Positions 50,390 to 58,205 of a stretch of 64,000 nucleotides of DNA are shown one piece after another. Each line of letters opens with the position of its first letter. Within the stretch, counting starts at the first letter, position 1. The DNA is from Bordetella parapertussis (GTDB lineage: Bacteria; Pseudomonadota; Gammaproteobacteria; Burkholderiales; SG8-39). Where the stretch lies: assembly GCA_945861875.1 (NCBI GenBank), contig CAMAWC010000006.1, forward strand, positions 1-64,000. The letters are read 5' to 3'. The notes below the pieces were generated by a model. That model was not told the origin of the DNA, ran no database searches, and was given only the letters and a program-made list of their open reading frames with translations. Made by a program: the position numbers and the translations under genes.

Positions 50390-50400
50390 CCGCGTGGGTA

Positions 50401-50880
50401 TTAACCGATAGCATCCAAAGGCTTGCCGGCAACGCGCACGGGATCGGCGCTGACCAGCACAAAGGCGATGACGCAGACGTCCTTGCCGCGGTTCACCCAG
50501 TTGTGGATGGTCCCGCGCTGGACCAAAAGATCGCCCGCGCGCAGCTTGACGATCACGCCGTCATCGAGCTCCATTTCAATTTCGCCGGATATCACCACGG
50601 CATAGTCGATTGAATCGGTACGGTGGTTGCGCGGGGTCACGCCCGGCTCGTAGCGAACGACGCGAAATACGCTGCCGTTTTCCTCGGTGGTCTTGAATGA
50701 CGACTTGGTCGGGTCCGAAAATCCGTCATTGCTTACCGGAAATCCCTTGGTCGCCCAGATAACGGTCGAAGAAGCTCCAGTGCGGTTGGAGATCACGTTT
50801 GTTGCCAGCTCGTCGATTTCGACCTTGGCATGACCACGGTCATCATGCCCGGTGACAACGCGGCGAATTTTCAAACTCAT
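50401..50880 (-). CDS. Cupin-domain protein
   Basis: This 159-residue protein shows one cupin barrel. Cupin motif 1 is around residues 83-105 (RNHRTDSIDYAVVISGEIEME, His86 and Glu100) and motif 2 around 115-132 (GDLLVQRGTIHNWVNRG, His126). Only two histidines and one glutamate are in ligand positions, so a metal site is possible but not certain. No signal peptide or membrane segment is present. It follows the alpha/beta hydrolase on the minus strand after 29 bases, so the two probably act in one catabolic step sequence. The reaction is not known; cupins include dioxygenases, decarboxylases and regulators. Confidence 0.8.
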   Translation of the reverse strand: MSLKIRRVVTGHDDRGHAKVEIDELATNVISNRTGASSTVIWATKGFPVSNDGFSDPTKSSFKTTEENGSVFRVVRYEPGVTPRNHRTDSIDYAVVISGEIEMELDDGVIVKLRAGDLLVQRGTIHNWVNRGKDVCVIAFVLVSADPVRVAGKPLDAIG

Positions 50881-50909
50881 TTGCGATTCCTTTTGTCGGT
50901 GAAACCTGA

Positions 50910-51764
50910 TTAACGGATTTGTTTGCTTTGCAGAAATGCCGTGAAAATCTTCGCGATGCGCGGTTCCGCATCACGCCATTCCTTGCGATCCCATTCTTCA
51001 AGCAACTGGTCGTCTGCGCGCTTTCGCACAACATCATCGTGCAGTTCGCATTGGGGGATCAGACCGGCTGCCTTGCGTGCGGTAACCGGCGTGTGGATGA
51101 CGTCGTTGCCGGCAATCAGGCAGGCGGGCGCGACGATGGACCGCAAATCGGCCTCGGTCGCGCCAACAATGGGCAGGCGCGCCGACTCCAGGAAACGGTC
51201 GCGCCAAAAGCTCATGACCTTGATAAATTGCCCCAGATCCTGCGCCATCAACCGTTCGCGGTTGGCGGGCCTTGATGCGATGCACTCCTTGAAGTGCTCG
51301 CTTTCACAAATGGCGGCCATGCCTCCTTGGTTTGCCAGCTTGATGAACTGCCCGTAGTAGCTTTCCGCCAGTTTGTCGACCGCTTCCTGCCCGCCCGTCA
51401 GACGCCACAGCAACAGCCCGTTCAGTGCGTCCGGATGCCTTATCGCAAACAAAATGGCGAGGCGCGCCCCTGCGGAAGAGCCGCCAACGACCAGGCGATC
51501 CGCACCGAGTTGCCGTCCCAGGTCATAAAGGTCATCGGCCCAGACCTCGTGTTCCGAAGCCGACCCGTCAAACGCGACTTCGGATGCGCCGCAATTACGG
51601 CGGTCATGCAGCAATACGCGATATCCCGAAGCGGCGATATCCTTGGCCAGGTTGGCGAGCTCACCGTAAGCGCGCCGGCTGCCGGGGGTCAGGGCAATCC
51701 AGGGTCCGGAATGCCCGATCACTTCGTAATTAATCCGGATATTGCGAACAACCGCTTCGGTCAT
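50910..51764 (-). CDS. Alpha/beta hydrolase
   Basis: The 284-residue protein has the alpha/beta hydrolase pattern. The nucleophile elbow is GSSAG with Ser97, preceded by the strand LVVGG. The oxyanion-hole region reads LTPGSRR near residue 25, in place of the usual HG. The acid is probably Asp in LIAGNDVIHTP; the catalytic histidine is uncertain, a candidate being in ELHDD. There is no signal peptide, so it is cytoplasmic. It starts at the ATG at 51764 with GGAG seven bases upstream. It precedes a cupin gene on the same strand, and both are divergent from ilvA. The substrate is unknown; C-C or ester hydrolysis in a degradation pathway is plausible. Confidence 0.85.
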   Translation of the reverse strand: MTEAVVRNIRINYEVIGHSGPWIALTPGSRRAYGELANLAKDIAASGYRVLLHDRRNCGASEVAFDGSASEHEVWADDLYDLGRQLGADRLVVGGSSAGARLAILFAIRHPDALNGLLLWRLTGGQEAVDKLAESYYGQFIKLANQGGMAAICESEHFKECIASRPANRERLMAQDLGQFIKVMSFWRDRFLESARLPIVGATEADLRSIVAPACLIAGNDVIHTPVTARKAAGLIPQCELHDDVVRKRADDQLLEEWDRKEWRDAEPRIAKIFTAFLQSKQIR

Positions 51765-51841
51765 TGCCACTCCAATTTTTTTCGGCAAACATGACAACCG
51801 GACGCTAAAACTTGTTCCGCCAGCTGGCTGGTTAGGGAGTA

Positions 51842-51861
51842 CGAGGGGATTCGTTCCCTCG
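51842..51861. other. UUCG-capped stem-loop between the hydrolase and ilvA
   Basis: CGAGGGGA and TTCCCTCG pair over eight positions (one G-T wobble on the plus strand) around a TTCG tetraloop, an unusually stable loop type. CTTTAAA follows on the plus strand, but the T-run is too short for a confident terminator. It may sit in the ilvA leader. No other gene or clear promoter is seen in 51765-52031. Confidence 0.45.
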
Positions 51862-52031
51862 CCTTTAAACGGGCCATAAGTCTAACAGCAAGCCCAAGGC
51901 GTTCGCCTGTGCCCGGGGTAAAACCACAGCAAGCGTGCGGGGAGAATAGAGGGAATCCGGCTGCTCGTGTAGAGTAGCAGGCTTGGCTCGTGCGGCGTAC
52001 GCACCGGGCATACCGCTGTAAAGACGACATC

Positions 52032-53558
52032 ATGACCATCGACTATCTCGAAAAAATCCTTACCGCCCGCGTTTATGACGTGGCCATCGAGACGCCGCTT
52101 GACCTCGCGCCCAACCTGTCGGCGCGCCTGGGCAACAACATCATGCTAAAGCGCGAAGACATGCAGCCGGTGTTCTCGTTCAAGTTGCGCGGTGCCTACA
52201 ACAAGATGGCCTTGCTGCCCACCGCGGTGCTAAAGCGCGGCGTGATCGCCGCCTCGGCCGGCAATCATGCCCAGGGTGTGGCGCTGGCGGCGCAAAAGCT
52301 CGGCTGCCGCGCCGTCATCGTGATGCCGGTCACCACGCCGCGCATCAAGGTCGATGCGGTGGCGGCGCGCGGCGCCGAAGTGGTGCTGGTCGGCGACTCG
52401 TATTCGGAAGCCTACGAACACGCGCGCAAACTGGAAAAGCGCGGCAAGCTGACCTTTGTCCACCCCTACGACGATCCGGACGTCATCGCCGGTCAGGGCA
52501 CCGTTGGCATGGAAATCCTGCGCCAGACCAAGCGGCCCATCCACGCGGTCTTTGTCGCCATCGGCGGCGGCGGCCTGATCTCGGGCATCGCTTCCTATGT
52601 CAAACGCCTGCAGCCGGGTGTCAAGGTGATAGGCGTGCAGCCGGTCGATTCGGACGCCATGGCGCGTTCGCTCAAGGCCGGCCGTCGCGTTACGCTGGAT
52701 CAGGTCGGGCTGTTTGCCGACGGCGTTGCGGTGAAACAGGTCGGTGTCGAAACCTTCCGCATCTGCCGCGAGCTGGTGGACGACATCATCCTCGTCGACA
52801 CCGACGAAATCTGCGCTGCAATGAAAGACGTGTTCGAGGACACGCGCTCCATCCTCGAACCGGCCGGCGCGCTGGCGGTCGCCGGCGCCAAGGTCTATGT
52901 CGAAAAGACCGGCGTGCGCGGCAAGGACCTTGTCACCATCGCCTGTGGCGCCAACACCAATTTCGACCGCCTGCGCTTTGTCGCCGAGCGTGCCGAGGTG
53001 GGCGAGCAGCGCGAAGCCATTCTCGCCGTGACCATCCCCGAGCAACCGGGCAGCTTCAAGAAGTTCTGCGCCACGCTGGGCGCGCGCAGTATCACCGAAT
53101 TCAATTACCGCATCGCCGACCCGAAAGAGGCGCATGTCTTTGTCGGCGTGCAGGTACGCGACCGCGCCGAAAAAGCCAGGCTGGTGCGCAGCCTGGTTCG
53201 CCACGGCTTGAAGACCCTCGACTTGTCCGACAACGAAATGGCCAAGCTGCACGTGCGCCACCTCGTCGGCGGCCATGCGCCGCAGGTCACAGGCAAGGCG
53301 GCTAAAAACGAGCTGCTCTACCGCTTCGAGTTCCCCGAGCGCCCCGGTGCGCTGATGAAGTTTTTGTCGAACATGCGCAGCGACTGGAACATCAGCCTGT
53401 TCCACTACCGTAACCACGGTGCCGACAACGGCCGCGTGCTGGTGGGCATGCAGGTGCCGAAAAAGGAAATGCCGCAGTTCCGCAAATTCCTCGACACCCT
53501 GGGCTACCCCTGTGTCGACGAAAGCGCCAACCCGGCCTACCGGCTGTTTCTCGGCTGA
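52032..53558 (+). CDS. ilvA: Threonine ammonia-lyase, biosynthetic
   Basis: IlvA deaminates threonine to 2-oxobutanoate, the first step of isoleucine synthesis. The PLP lysine is Lys51 in SFKLRGAYNKM, near residues 49-59. The glycine-rich cofactor loop reads VAIGGGGLISG. The C-terminal third holds two ACT-like regulatory domains (EQREAILAVTIPEQPGSFKKFCATLG and NELLYRFEFPERPGALMKFLSNM), which mark the long, isoleucine-inhibited biosynthetic form of 508 residues, not the catabolic TdcB. The start at 52032 gives MTIDYLEKILTARVYDVA. It is monocistronic, divergent from the alpha/beta hydrolase. Its enamine product is the classical substrate of RidA. Confidence 0.95.
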   Translation: MTIDYLEKILTARVYDVAIETPLDLAPNLSARLGNNIMLKREDMQPVFSFKLRGAYNKMALLPTAVLKRGVIAASAGNHAQGVALAAQKLGCRAVIVMPVTTPRIKVDAVAARGAEVVLVGDSYSEAYEHARKLEKRGKLTFVHPYDDPDVIAGQGTVGMEILRQTKRPIHAVFVAIGGGGLISGIASYVKRLQPGVKVIGVQPVDSDAMARSLKAGRRVTLDQVGLFADGVAVKQVGVETFRICRELVDDIILVDTDEICAAMKDVFEDTRSILEPAGALAVAGAKVYVEKTGVRGKDLVTIACGANTNFDRLRFVAERAEVGEQREAILAVTIPEQPGSFKKFCATLGARSITEFNYRIADPKEAHVFVGVQVRDRAEKARLVRSLVRHGLKTLDLSDNEMAKLHVRHLVGGHAPQVTGKAAKNELLYRFEFPERPGALMKFLSNMRSDWNISLFHYRNHGADNGRVLVGMQVPKKEMPQFRKFLDTLGYPCVDESANPAYRLFLG

Positions 53559-53692
53559 AAATGACCCATGGACCGCAAAGCCATGCTCAGCCTGCCTTTT
53601 CAGGGAATGGCCGCTGCGGCGAGCGCTGTCGGTAATCTTCAGCGTGACACCGTGTGCTCATCCTCCGAAAAACGTTACTGGGAAAATTGAAT

Positions 53693-54301
53693 ATGGATAT
53701 CGACGAGGCAATACGCATCCTCAGAACGCTTCCTGTATCAACTGTTTATGAGTCGGCGGGAAAGCTGGGTGACGTCGCGCCGTCCATCCGCGCGATGGCG
53801 CCGGGAATGCGCCTGGCCGGCCCGGCCTTCACGCTCAAAACGATGCCCGGCGACAACCTTTCCGTGTTTCGCGCGATCCATGAGGCCCCCGCCGGCAGCG
53901 TGCTCGTGATCGATGGCGGTGACACCGAACGCGTGACGATCTGGGGCGGCACTTCGACCACCGCGGCGCAGGCCAAGGGTCTTGCGGGCTGCGTCACTAA
54001 TGCTTCGGTGCGCGATCTCGATGAGATACTTGAATCGGGATTCCCGGTTTTCGCGCCGGGCACCAGTATCCGGGGAACGACAAAGAGCCATCCCGGCTGG
54101 ATCGGGGTGCCGGTGGCGATCGGTGGCGCGATCGTTCGTCCCGGCGATATCATGCTGGGTGATTCGGATGGAGTCATGGTGCTGGCCGTCGAGCGTATCG
54201 ACGAGGTGGTGCCGGCCGCCGTGGAACGGAGAAAGAAGGAGCAGGAAAAGGAACGCCGGCTGCGTGCCGGCGAGTCGGTCAAGAGCGTTCAGGGTTTTTA
54301 G
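53693..54301 (+). CDS. RraA-like protein, 4-hydroxy-4-methyl-2-oxoglutarate aldolase type
   Basis: The 202-residue protein has the RraA fold, shared by the RNase E inhibitor RraA and by class II aldolases that cleave 4-hydroxy-4-methyl-2-oxoglutarate or related keto acids. The conserved motif region reads GCVTNASVRDLDEI (residues 99-112): Arg107 and Asp108 match the substrate arginine and metal aspartate of the aldolases, while the family's usual DG before it is TN here. WGGTSTTAAQAKG provides the GG...A loop. A basic, glutamate-rich C-terminal helix follows. It begins an accessory cluster, 11 bases before the LeuC-like gene. An aldolase role in breakdown of a branched hydroxy acid is likely. 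Confidence 0.8.
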   Translation: MDIDEAIRILRTLPVSTVYESAGKLGDVAPSIRAMAPGMRLAGPAFTLKTMPGDNLSVFRAIHEAPAGSVLVIDGGDTERVTIWGGTSTTAAQAKGLAGCVTNASVRDLDEILESGFPVFAPGTSIRGTTKSHPGWIGVPVAIGGAIVRPGDIMLGDSDGVMVLAVERIDEVVPAAVERRKKEQEKERRLRAGESVKSVQGF

Positions 54302-54312
54302 CCGGAGGGGCA

Positions 54313-55578
54313 ATGTCGTCACCGCAAACCATCACCCAGAAGATACTGTCGCGCGTCGTCGGGCGTCCGGTTACTGAGGGAGAGACCATCTATCCAGAGC
54401 CGGACCTGGTCACCACGCACGACCTGTACGTGGTGAATTTCGACCAGGCCCTTCGTGGGCTTGGGGCTTCAAAGTTGCACAATCCGGACAAGGTGCTGAT
54501 CTCGACCGACCACGAGCCGGTCGCGGCAAACAAGGTGGCGGCCGAGAGGCAGAAGTCCATACGGGAAATCGTGGGCCGCTACGGCATAAAGCGCTTTTTC
54601 GACACCGGGCGGGGTGGCCACGGGCACGTATTTCCCATGGAACAGGGCATTGTCCGCCCTGGCATGCTGGTGATCGCCTACGACACGCACGTGACCAACT
54701 ATGGTGCGGTGGGTTGCCTCGGGTTTGCCGTTGTTACCGAGATCAGCGAGGTACTGGCCTGCGGTTCGGTGTGGATCAGGGTGCCGGAGACCGTGCGCAT
54801 CAACCTCAAAGGGCGCCTGCGAAGGGGCACGGCCATGCGCGACGTGGCGCAGCGTCTCAGCGCGGACCTTGATCCGGACGTGGTCGATTATTGCGTGGTC
54901 GAGTATGGTGGCCCGGCTCTTGCAGATATCGGCTTCGGCGGCCGGATGACCCTGTGCAACACACCGCTTGAGATCGGCGCGAAGTCTGCCATCATCGAGC
55001 CGGACCAGGCGATGATTGACTGGGTCTCTTCGCGTACCAAAGAACCGTTCACGCCTGTATCCAGTGATCCGGGTGCCAAGTACAAGCTCGTGATCGATTA
55101 CGACATGAGCAAGCTCGAGCCTCAGGTGGCGATACCGCCGCGGCCGGATACCGTGGTCAACGTGTCCGAAGTCGAGGGCGTAGAGATCAACCATGCATTT
55201 ATTGGATCCTGCGCCAACTGCTCGATCGAGGACATGCGCGATGCGGCTAGCGTTCTCCGTGGGCGCACCGTGCACCCCAGAGTGCGCATGTTCATCACGC
55301 CGGGAACGCAGGAGATCGCCAGCAAGGCTGCGCAGGAGGGCCTGCTGCAGGTGTTCATCGAGGCCGGAGTCAGCATCACATCTCCGGGTTGCGGCCCCTG
55401 CGCGGGTGGCCGCGTGGGCACGATCGCACTGGGCGAAAAATCCATCAATACCGGTACGCGCAATGACCCCAACCGGCTTGGCCCGGGCGATGCAGGCATC
55501 TACCTGGCGAGTCCTTTTACGGTGGCAGCGTCAGCGGTGGCGGGGCAGATCACCGACCCGCGCGCCTTCCTGCCCTGA
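54313..55578 (+). CDS. LeuC-like aconitase-family hydro-lyase, large subunit
   Basis: The 421-residue protein belongs to the aconitase superfamily, near 3-isopropylmalate dehydratase (LeuC) and dimethylmalate dehydratase large subunits. Iron-sulfur ligand positions can be seen: Cys300 in FIGSCANCS, and Cys360 and Cys363 in GCGPCAGG. Cys303 is an additional cysteine; the usual sequence there is GSCTN. The N-terminal part has the DTHVTNYGAVGCLGFAV block corresponding to the substrate-binding DSHT of LeuC, with threonine for serine. A 4Fe-4S enzyme that moves a hydroxyl group in a branched hydroxy acid is likely. The small subunit follows after 31 bases. The gene pair is next to a RraA-like aldolase, not leucine genes. 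Confidence 0.82.
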   Translation: MSSPQTITQKILSRVVGRPVTEGETIYPEPDLVTTHDLYVVNFDQALRGLGASKLHNPDKVLISTDHEPVAANKVAAERQKSIREIVGRYGIKRFFDTGRGGHGHVFPMEQGIVRPGMLVIAYDTHVTNYGAVGCLGFAVVTEISEVLACGSVWIRVPETVRINLKGRLRRGTAMRDVAQRLSADLDPDVVDYCVVEYGGPALADIGFGGRMTLCNTPLEIGAKSAIIEPDQAMIDWVSSRTKEPFTPVSSDPGAKYKLVIDYDMSKLEPQVAIPPRPDTVVNVSEVEGVEINHAFIGSCANCSIEDMRDAASVLRGRTVHPRVRMFITPGTQEIASKAAQEGLLQVFIEAGVSITSPGCGPCAGGRVGTIALGEKSINTGTRNDPNRLGPGDAGIYLASPFTVAASAVAGQITDPRAFLP

Positions 55579-55609
55579 TCTGCGACGAACAAGAGGAGTC
55601 CACAACACC

Positions 55610-56128
55610 ATGAACTGGATATACAGCGGCAAGTGCTGGAAGTTTGGCGACAATATTTCCTGCGACGCCGACCTCATGAAAAAGGAATTCGCCTCGACGC
55701 GTGAAACGCGTGGTGAGATCCTGCGCGAGCACGTCATGTGCGGGATCGACCCCGACTTCCCCAAGAAAGTATCCCCGCACGACATCATCGTTGCCGGAAA
55801 GCGTTTCGCACAGGGCAATCCGCATATTCAGGGGTTGCTCGGCATTGCCGCATTGGAGCTCGGGCTGGTCGTAGAGTCGATTCCCCGCGGCAGTTATCGC
55901 AACGCAATCAACGCGGGACTGCCCTTCCTGACCCGCTGCGAGAACGTGACGACCGACTGCGAGACGGGCGATTCGCTGCGGGTCGATTTCAGCACCGGTG
56001 AATTTGAGAACCTGACCCGCGGTATCCGCCGCCGGTTCGAGCCGCTGCCGCCGTCCATGCTCGAAATTATTGCCGCCGGCGGCTGGGGTCCGATGCTCAA
56101 ACGCAGGTTGGCGGCGATGGCCGCTTGA
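55610..56128 (+). CDS. LeuD-like aconitase-family hydro-lyase, small subunit
   Basis: This 172-residue protein matches LeuD-type small subunits: GKCWKFGDNISCD near the start, HDIIVAGKRF (57-66), YRNAINAGLPFL (96-107), and a C-terminal swivel end. The signature substrate loop that in LeuD reads G-S-S-R-E is GNPHI here (residues 69-73), lacking the conserved serine and arginine that hold the substrate carboxylate. That suggests a different substrate from isopropylmalate. It starts at 55610 with AAGAGGAG upstream and follows the large subunit by 31 bases. Its own function is an inference from the pair. Confidence 0.8.
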   Translation: MNWIYSGKCWKFGDNISCDADLMKKEFASTRETRGEILREHVMCGIDPDFPKKVSPHDIIVAGKRFAQGNPHIQGLLGIAALELGLVVESIPRGSYRNAINAGLPFLTRCENVTTDCETGDSLRVDFSTGEFENLTRGIRRRFEPLPPSMLEIIAAGGWGPMLKRRLAAMAA

Positions 56129-56369
56129 CTGGGAGCGTCGTGGAAACATGATTCTGGAATTACCAGCCTGCGAATGAAACATTTGCCCGTCGGACAAGCC
56201 TTTTTTGTTTGTTTCGGCTTGTCTAACCCGATAGTCTGATTGCGGTCAGCAGGCTCCGGAATGCTCTTCTCCAAGGGGGGAGTTGCGCTCGAGTATTGGC
56301 GTCGGTGCGCGACTGATCCCGATGACGGCTTGCGTTATATTTAGGCTGTTTCGGGAACCGAGGAGAATT
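56129..56369. other. Intergenic region before the ABC transporter genes
   Basis: No gene longer than the small ORF at its right end is seen. GACAAGCC (56193-56200) pairs with GGCTTGTC (56216-56223) around a 15-base T-rich loop; it may be a weak terminator for the LeuD-like gene or an operator. An AT-rich region (gttatatttaggctg, 56334-56348) may carry the promoter of the transporter operon. The boundary suggests the metabolic and transport genes can be transcribed separately. Confidence 0.35.
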
Positions 56370-56444
56370 ATGGCCCGTTCGCTCGGGTTGGATCGAATTC
56401 TGCAATTTGCGCTGCGGGCAATGTCGGCACGGGGAAAGGCGTGA
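56370..56444 (+). CDS. Candidate 24-aa leader ORF coupled to the ABC permease
   Basis: An ATG preceded by a strong ribosome site (GAGGAG, five or six bases away) opens a 24-codon frame, MARSLGLDRILQFALRAMSA followed by RGKA. Its TGA overlaps the GTG start of the permease as GTGA. The peptide is basic and amphipathic. Such an arrangement couples translation of the permease to the short ORF. It could also be a chance ORF that only serves to deliver ribosomes. I cannot verify translation from sequence alone. Confidence 0.4.
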   Translation: MARSLGLDRILQFALRAMSARGKA

Positions 56445-57325
56445 CTGCAAATTCCAGCGGAGTTCTTCGGTCCAACAGGTGGATTGGCGGCCTGCTGGTG
56501 TTGCCGGCTGTTCTTTGGTTATTGTGCTTTGCCATCGCCCCCATGATTTACCTTGCGTGCCTTTCTCTCTGGACGTCCACTGCGTTTGGCATCACATCGG
56601 ATTGGACGCTCAAGAACTTTGAGACCATATTCAGCGAGCCAGTTTACCTGCGAGCCCTGCTGCGGACGCTAAGGATCGCGGCCCTGACCACGCTGCTTTC
56701 GCTGCTGGCGGCTTTTCCGATTGCCCTGTTCCTTTCCCGGGCACGGGCAAGGACAAAGGCGATTCTCGTGATGCTGATCTTCCTGCCTTTTTGGACGAGC
56801 TACGTGGTTCGCAGCTTTCTATGGTTGCCCATGCTTGGCCGTAACGGGTTGATCAACCAGGGGCTGATGGCCCTGGGCGTGACAGATGCACCAGTGGACT
56901 GGCTTTTGTACAACGAGGGCGCAATTTACATCGGCTTGGTCTACGTTTACATGTTGTTTATGACATTGCCGATATACCAGTCGCTTGACCGGCTTGATGC
57001 AAAATTGATTGAGGCGGCCGGAGACTTGGGGGCTACGCCGCTGCAGGTATTCCATAGGGTGATCATCCCCCTGAGTCTGCCCGGCGTATCTTCGGGCTGC
57101 ACCATGGTTTTCCTGCTGTCGTGCGGAGCCTACGTTACCCCGCAGCTGCTGGGCGGCGCATCGGGCTTGATGATGGGTAATGTCATCGCAACGCAGTTTC
57201 AAAATTCCAATAATTGGGCGCTCGGGGCCGCACTATCAATCGTGCTGGTGGCCGTGGTGCTGCTCGCGCTTGTGTTCGCAGCCCGCCGGCTCGGACTCAT
57301 GAACATATTCATGGGGGCGCGTTGA
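56441..57325 (+). CDS. ABC transporter permease, PotB-like
   Basis: This 294-residue inner-membrane protein has about six hydrophobic helices. Its permease signature (EAA loop) reads EAAGDLGATPLQVFHRVIIPLSLPG, the site that contacts the ATPase. The overall pattern matches the PotB type of the polyamine/opine importer subfamily. The start is a GTG at 56441, overlapping a short upstream ORF. Its stop overlaps the ATG of the second permease by one base. Transported solute cannot be told from the permease alone; polyamines, opines and small organic cations are known for the subfamily. Confidence 0.88.
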   Translation: MTANSSGVLRSNRWIGGLLVLPAVLWLLCFAIAPMIYLACLSLWTSTAFGITSDWTLKNFETIFSEPVYLRALLRTLRIAALTTLLSLLAAFPIALFLSRARARTKAILVMLIFLPFWTSYVVRSFLWLPMLGRNGLINQGLMALGVTDAPVDWLLYNEGAIYIGLVYVYMLFMTLPIYQSLDRLDAKLIEAAGDLGATPLQVFHRVIIPLSLPGVSSGCTMVFLLSCGAYVTPQLLGGASGLMMGNVIATQFQNSNNWALGAALSIVLVAVVLLALVFAARRLGLMNIFMGAR

Positions 57326-58170
57326 TGGTCGGTGCTTCACCCAAGATCCGGCAAAGTGCATGGAAGGGCGCCATGTATGTCTATGCGCTGCTGTTCTATG
57401 CTTTTCTTTATGTTCCTATCATTGTGCTCGTACTTCTTTCCTTCAACGACGCACAGGTAATGGGGTTCCCGTTGAAGGGTTTCACCCTGCGTTGGTACGG
57501 CGAAGCTTTCTCTGGCGGCAGGTTTATGGTGGCCATTGGCAACAGCCTCCTCATCGGAGTCGCGAGCGCGATATTGGGAACCCTGCTTGGCCTTTCTGTT
57601 TGCATGGGCCTGCGGTACCGGCTTCCGGGACGCGGTGTGCTCATCCCGTTGCTGTTGCTGCCGATCATCACGCCGGGCATTGTCGCGGGCGTAATCCTAT
57701 TCGTCTTTTTCGGGTCGGCAGGAGTGCGTTACGGCCTGTGGCCTGCAGTACTGGTTGCACATGTGACATGGGTGTTGCCCTTCGCATTCCTGACCCTCTA
57801 TCCCCGACTTCACCGATTTGACCAGTCCTTGGAAGAGGCGGCGATGGACCTTGGGGCAACGCCCTTCGTCGTGTTCCGCCGGGTTGTGTTCCCATTGATC
57901 AGGCCCGGCGTTGTTGCGACCTTCCTTTTCGCATTCACTTTATCTTTTGACGAGTTCATCAGAACCCTGTTCCTGGTGGGGTCGCAAAGAACCATGCCAG
58001 TTCAGTTGTGGATACTCATTCAGGAGGAGGTTGCACCGTTCCTGCCGGCTGTTGGGGTGGTAATCATGATCTTCACGGTTTCGGCAGCAGCACTGGGTTT
58101 CGTGGTTTCCAGCAGGGCGGGCAGGTTGGTAGCAAGAAGCGAGGCGGGGCGGCCGTTGGTCAATAACTGA
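57325..58170 (+). CDS. ABC transporter permease, PotC-like
   Basis: The 281-residue protein is the second permease, with about six transmembrane helices. Its EAA loop is EAAMDLGATPFVVFRRVVFPLIRPG, nearly the same form as in the first permease, and the FAFTLSFDEFIRTLF block that follows resembles the PotC-type SFDDFVVS motif. An in-frame extension to 57214 overlaps the preceding permease; the ATG at 57325 overlaps the preceding stop by one base (TGATG), so translation is coupled. Together with the first permease it forms the membrane channel. The binding protein follows after 35 bases. Confidence 0.88.
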   Translation: MVGASPKIRQSAWKGAMYVYALLFYAFLYVPIIVLVLLSFNDAQVMGFPLKGFTLRWYGEAFSGGRFMVAIGNSLLIGVASAILGTLLGLSVCMGLRYRLPGRGVLIPLLLLPIITPGIVAGVILFVFFGSAGVRYGLWPAVLVAHVTWVLPFAFLTLYPRLHRFDQSLEEAAMDLGATPFVVFRRVVFPLIRPGVVATFLFAFTLSFDEFIRTLFLVGSQRTMPVQLWILIQEEVAPFLPAVGVVIMIFTVSAAALGFVVSSRAGRLVARSEAGRPLVNN

Positions 58171-58205
58171 GCGACAGGGTGTCGCGATACCAGAGGAGTC
58201 AAGTA

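Noticed and set aside
53568-53690. 40-codon ORF between ilvA and the RraA-like gene
   Set aside because: It has no convincing ribosome site and no recognisable feature; its stop lies two bases before the next gene's ATG, but nothing else supports coding.
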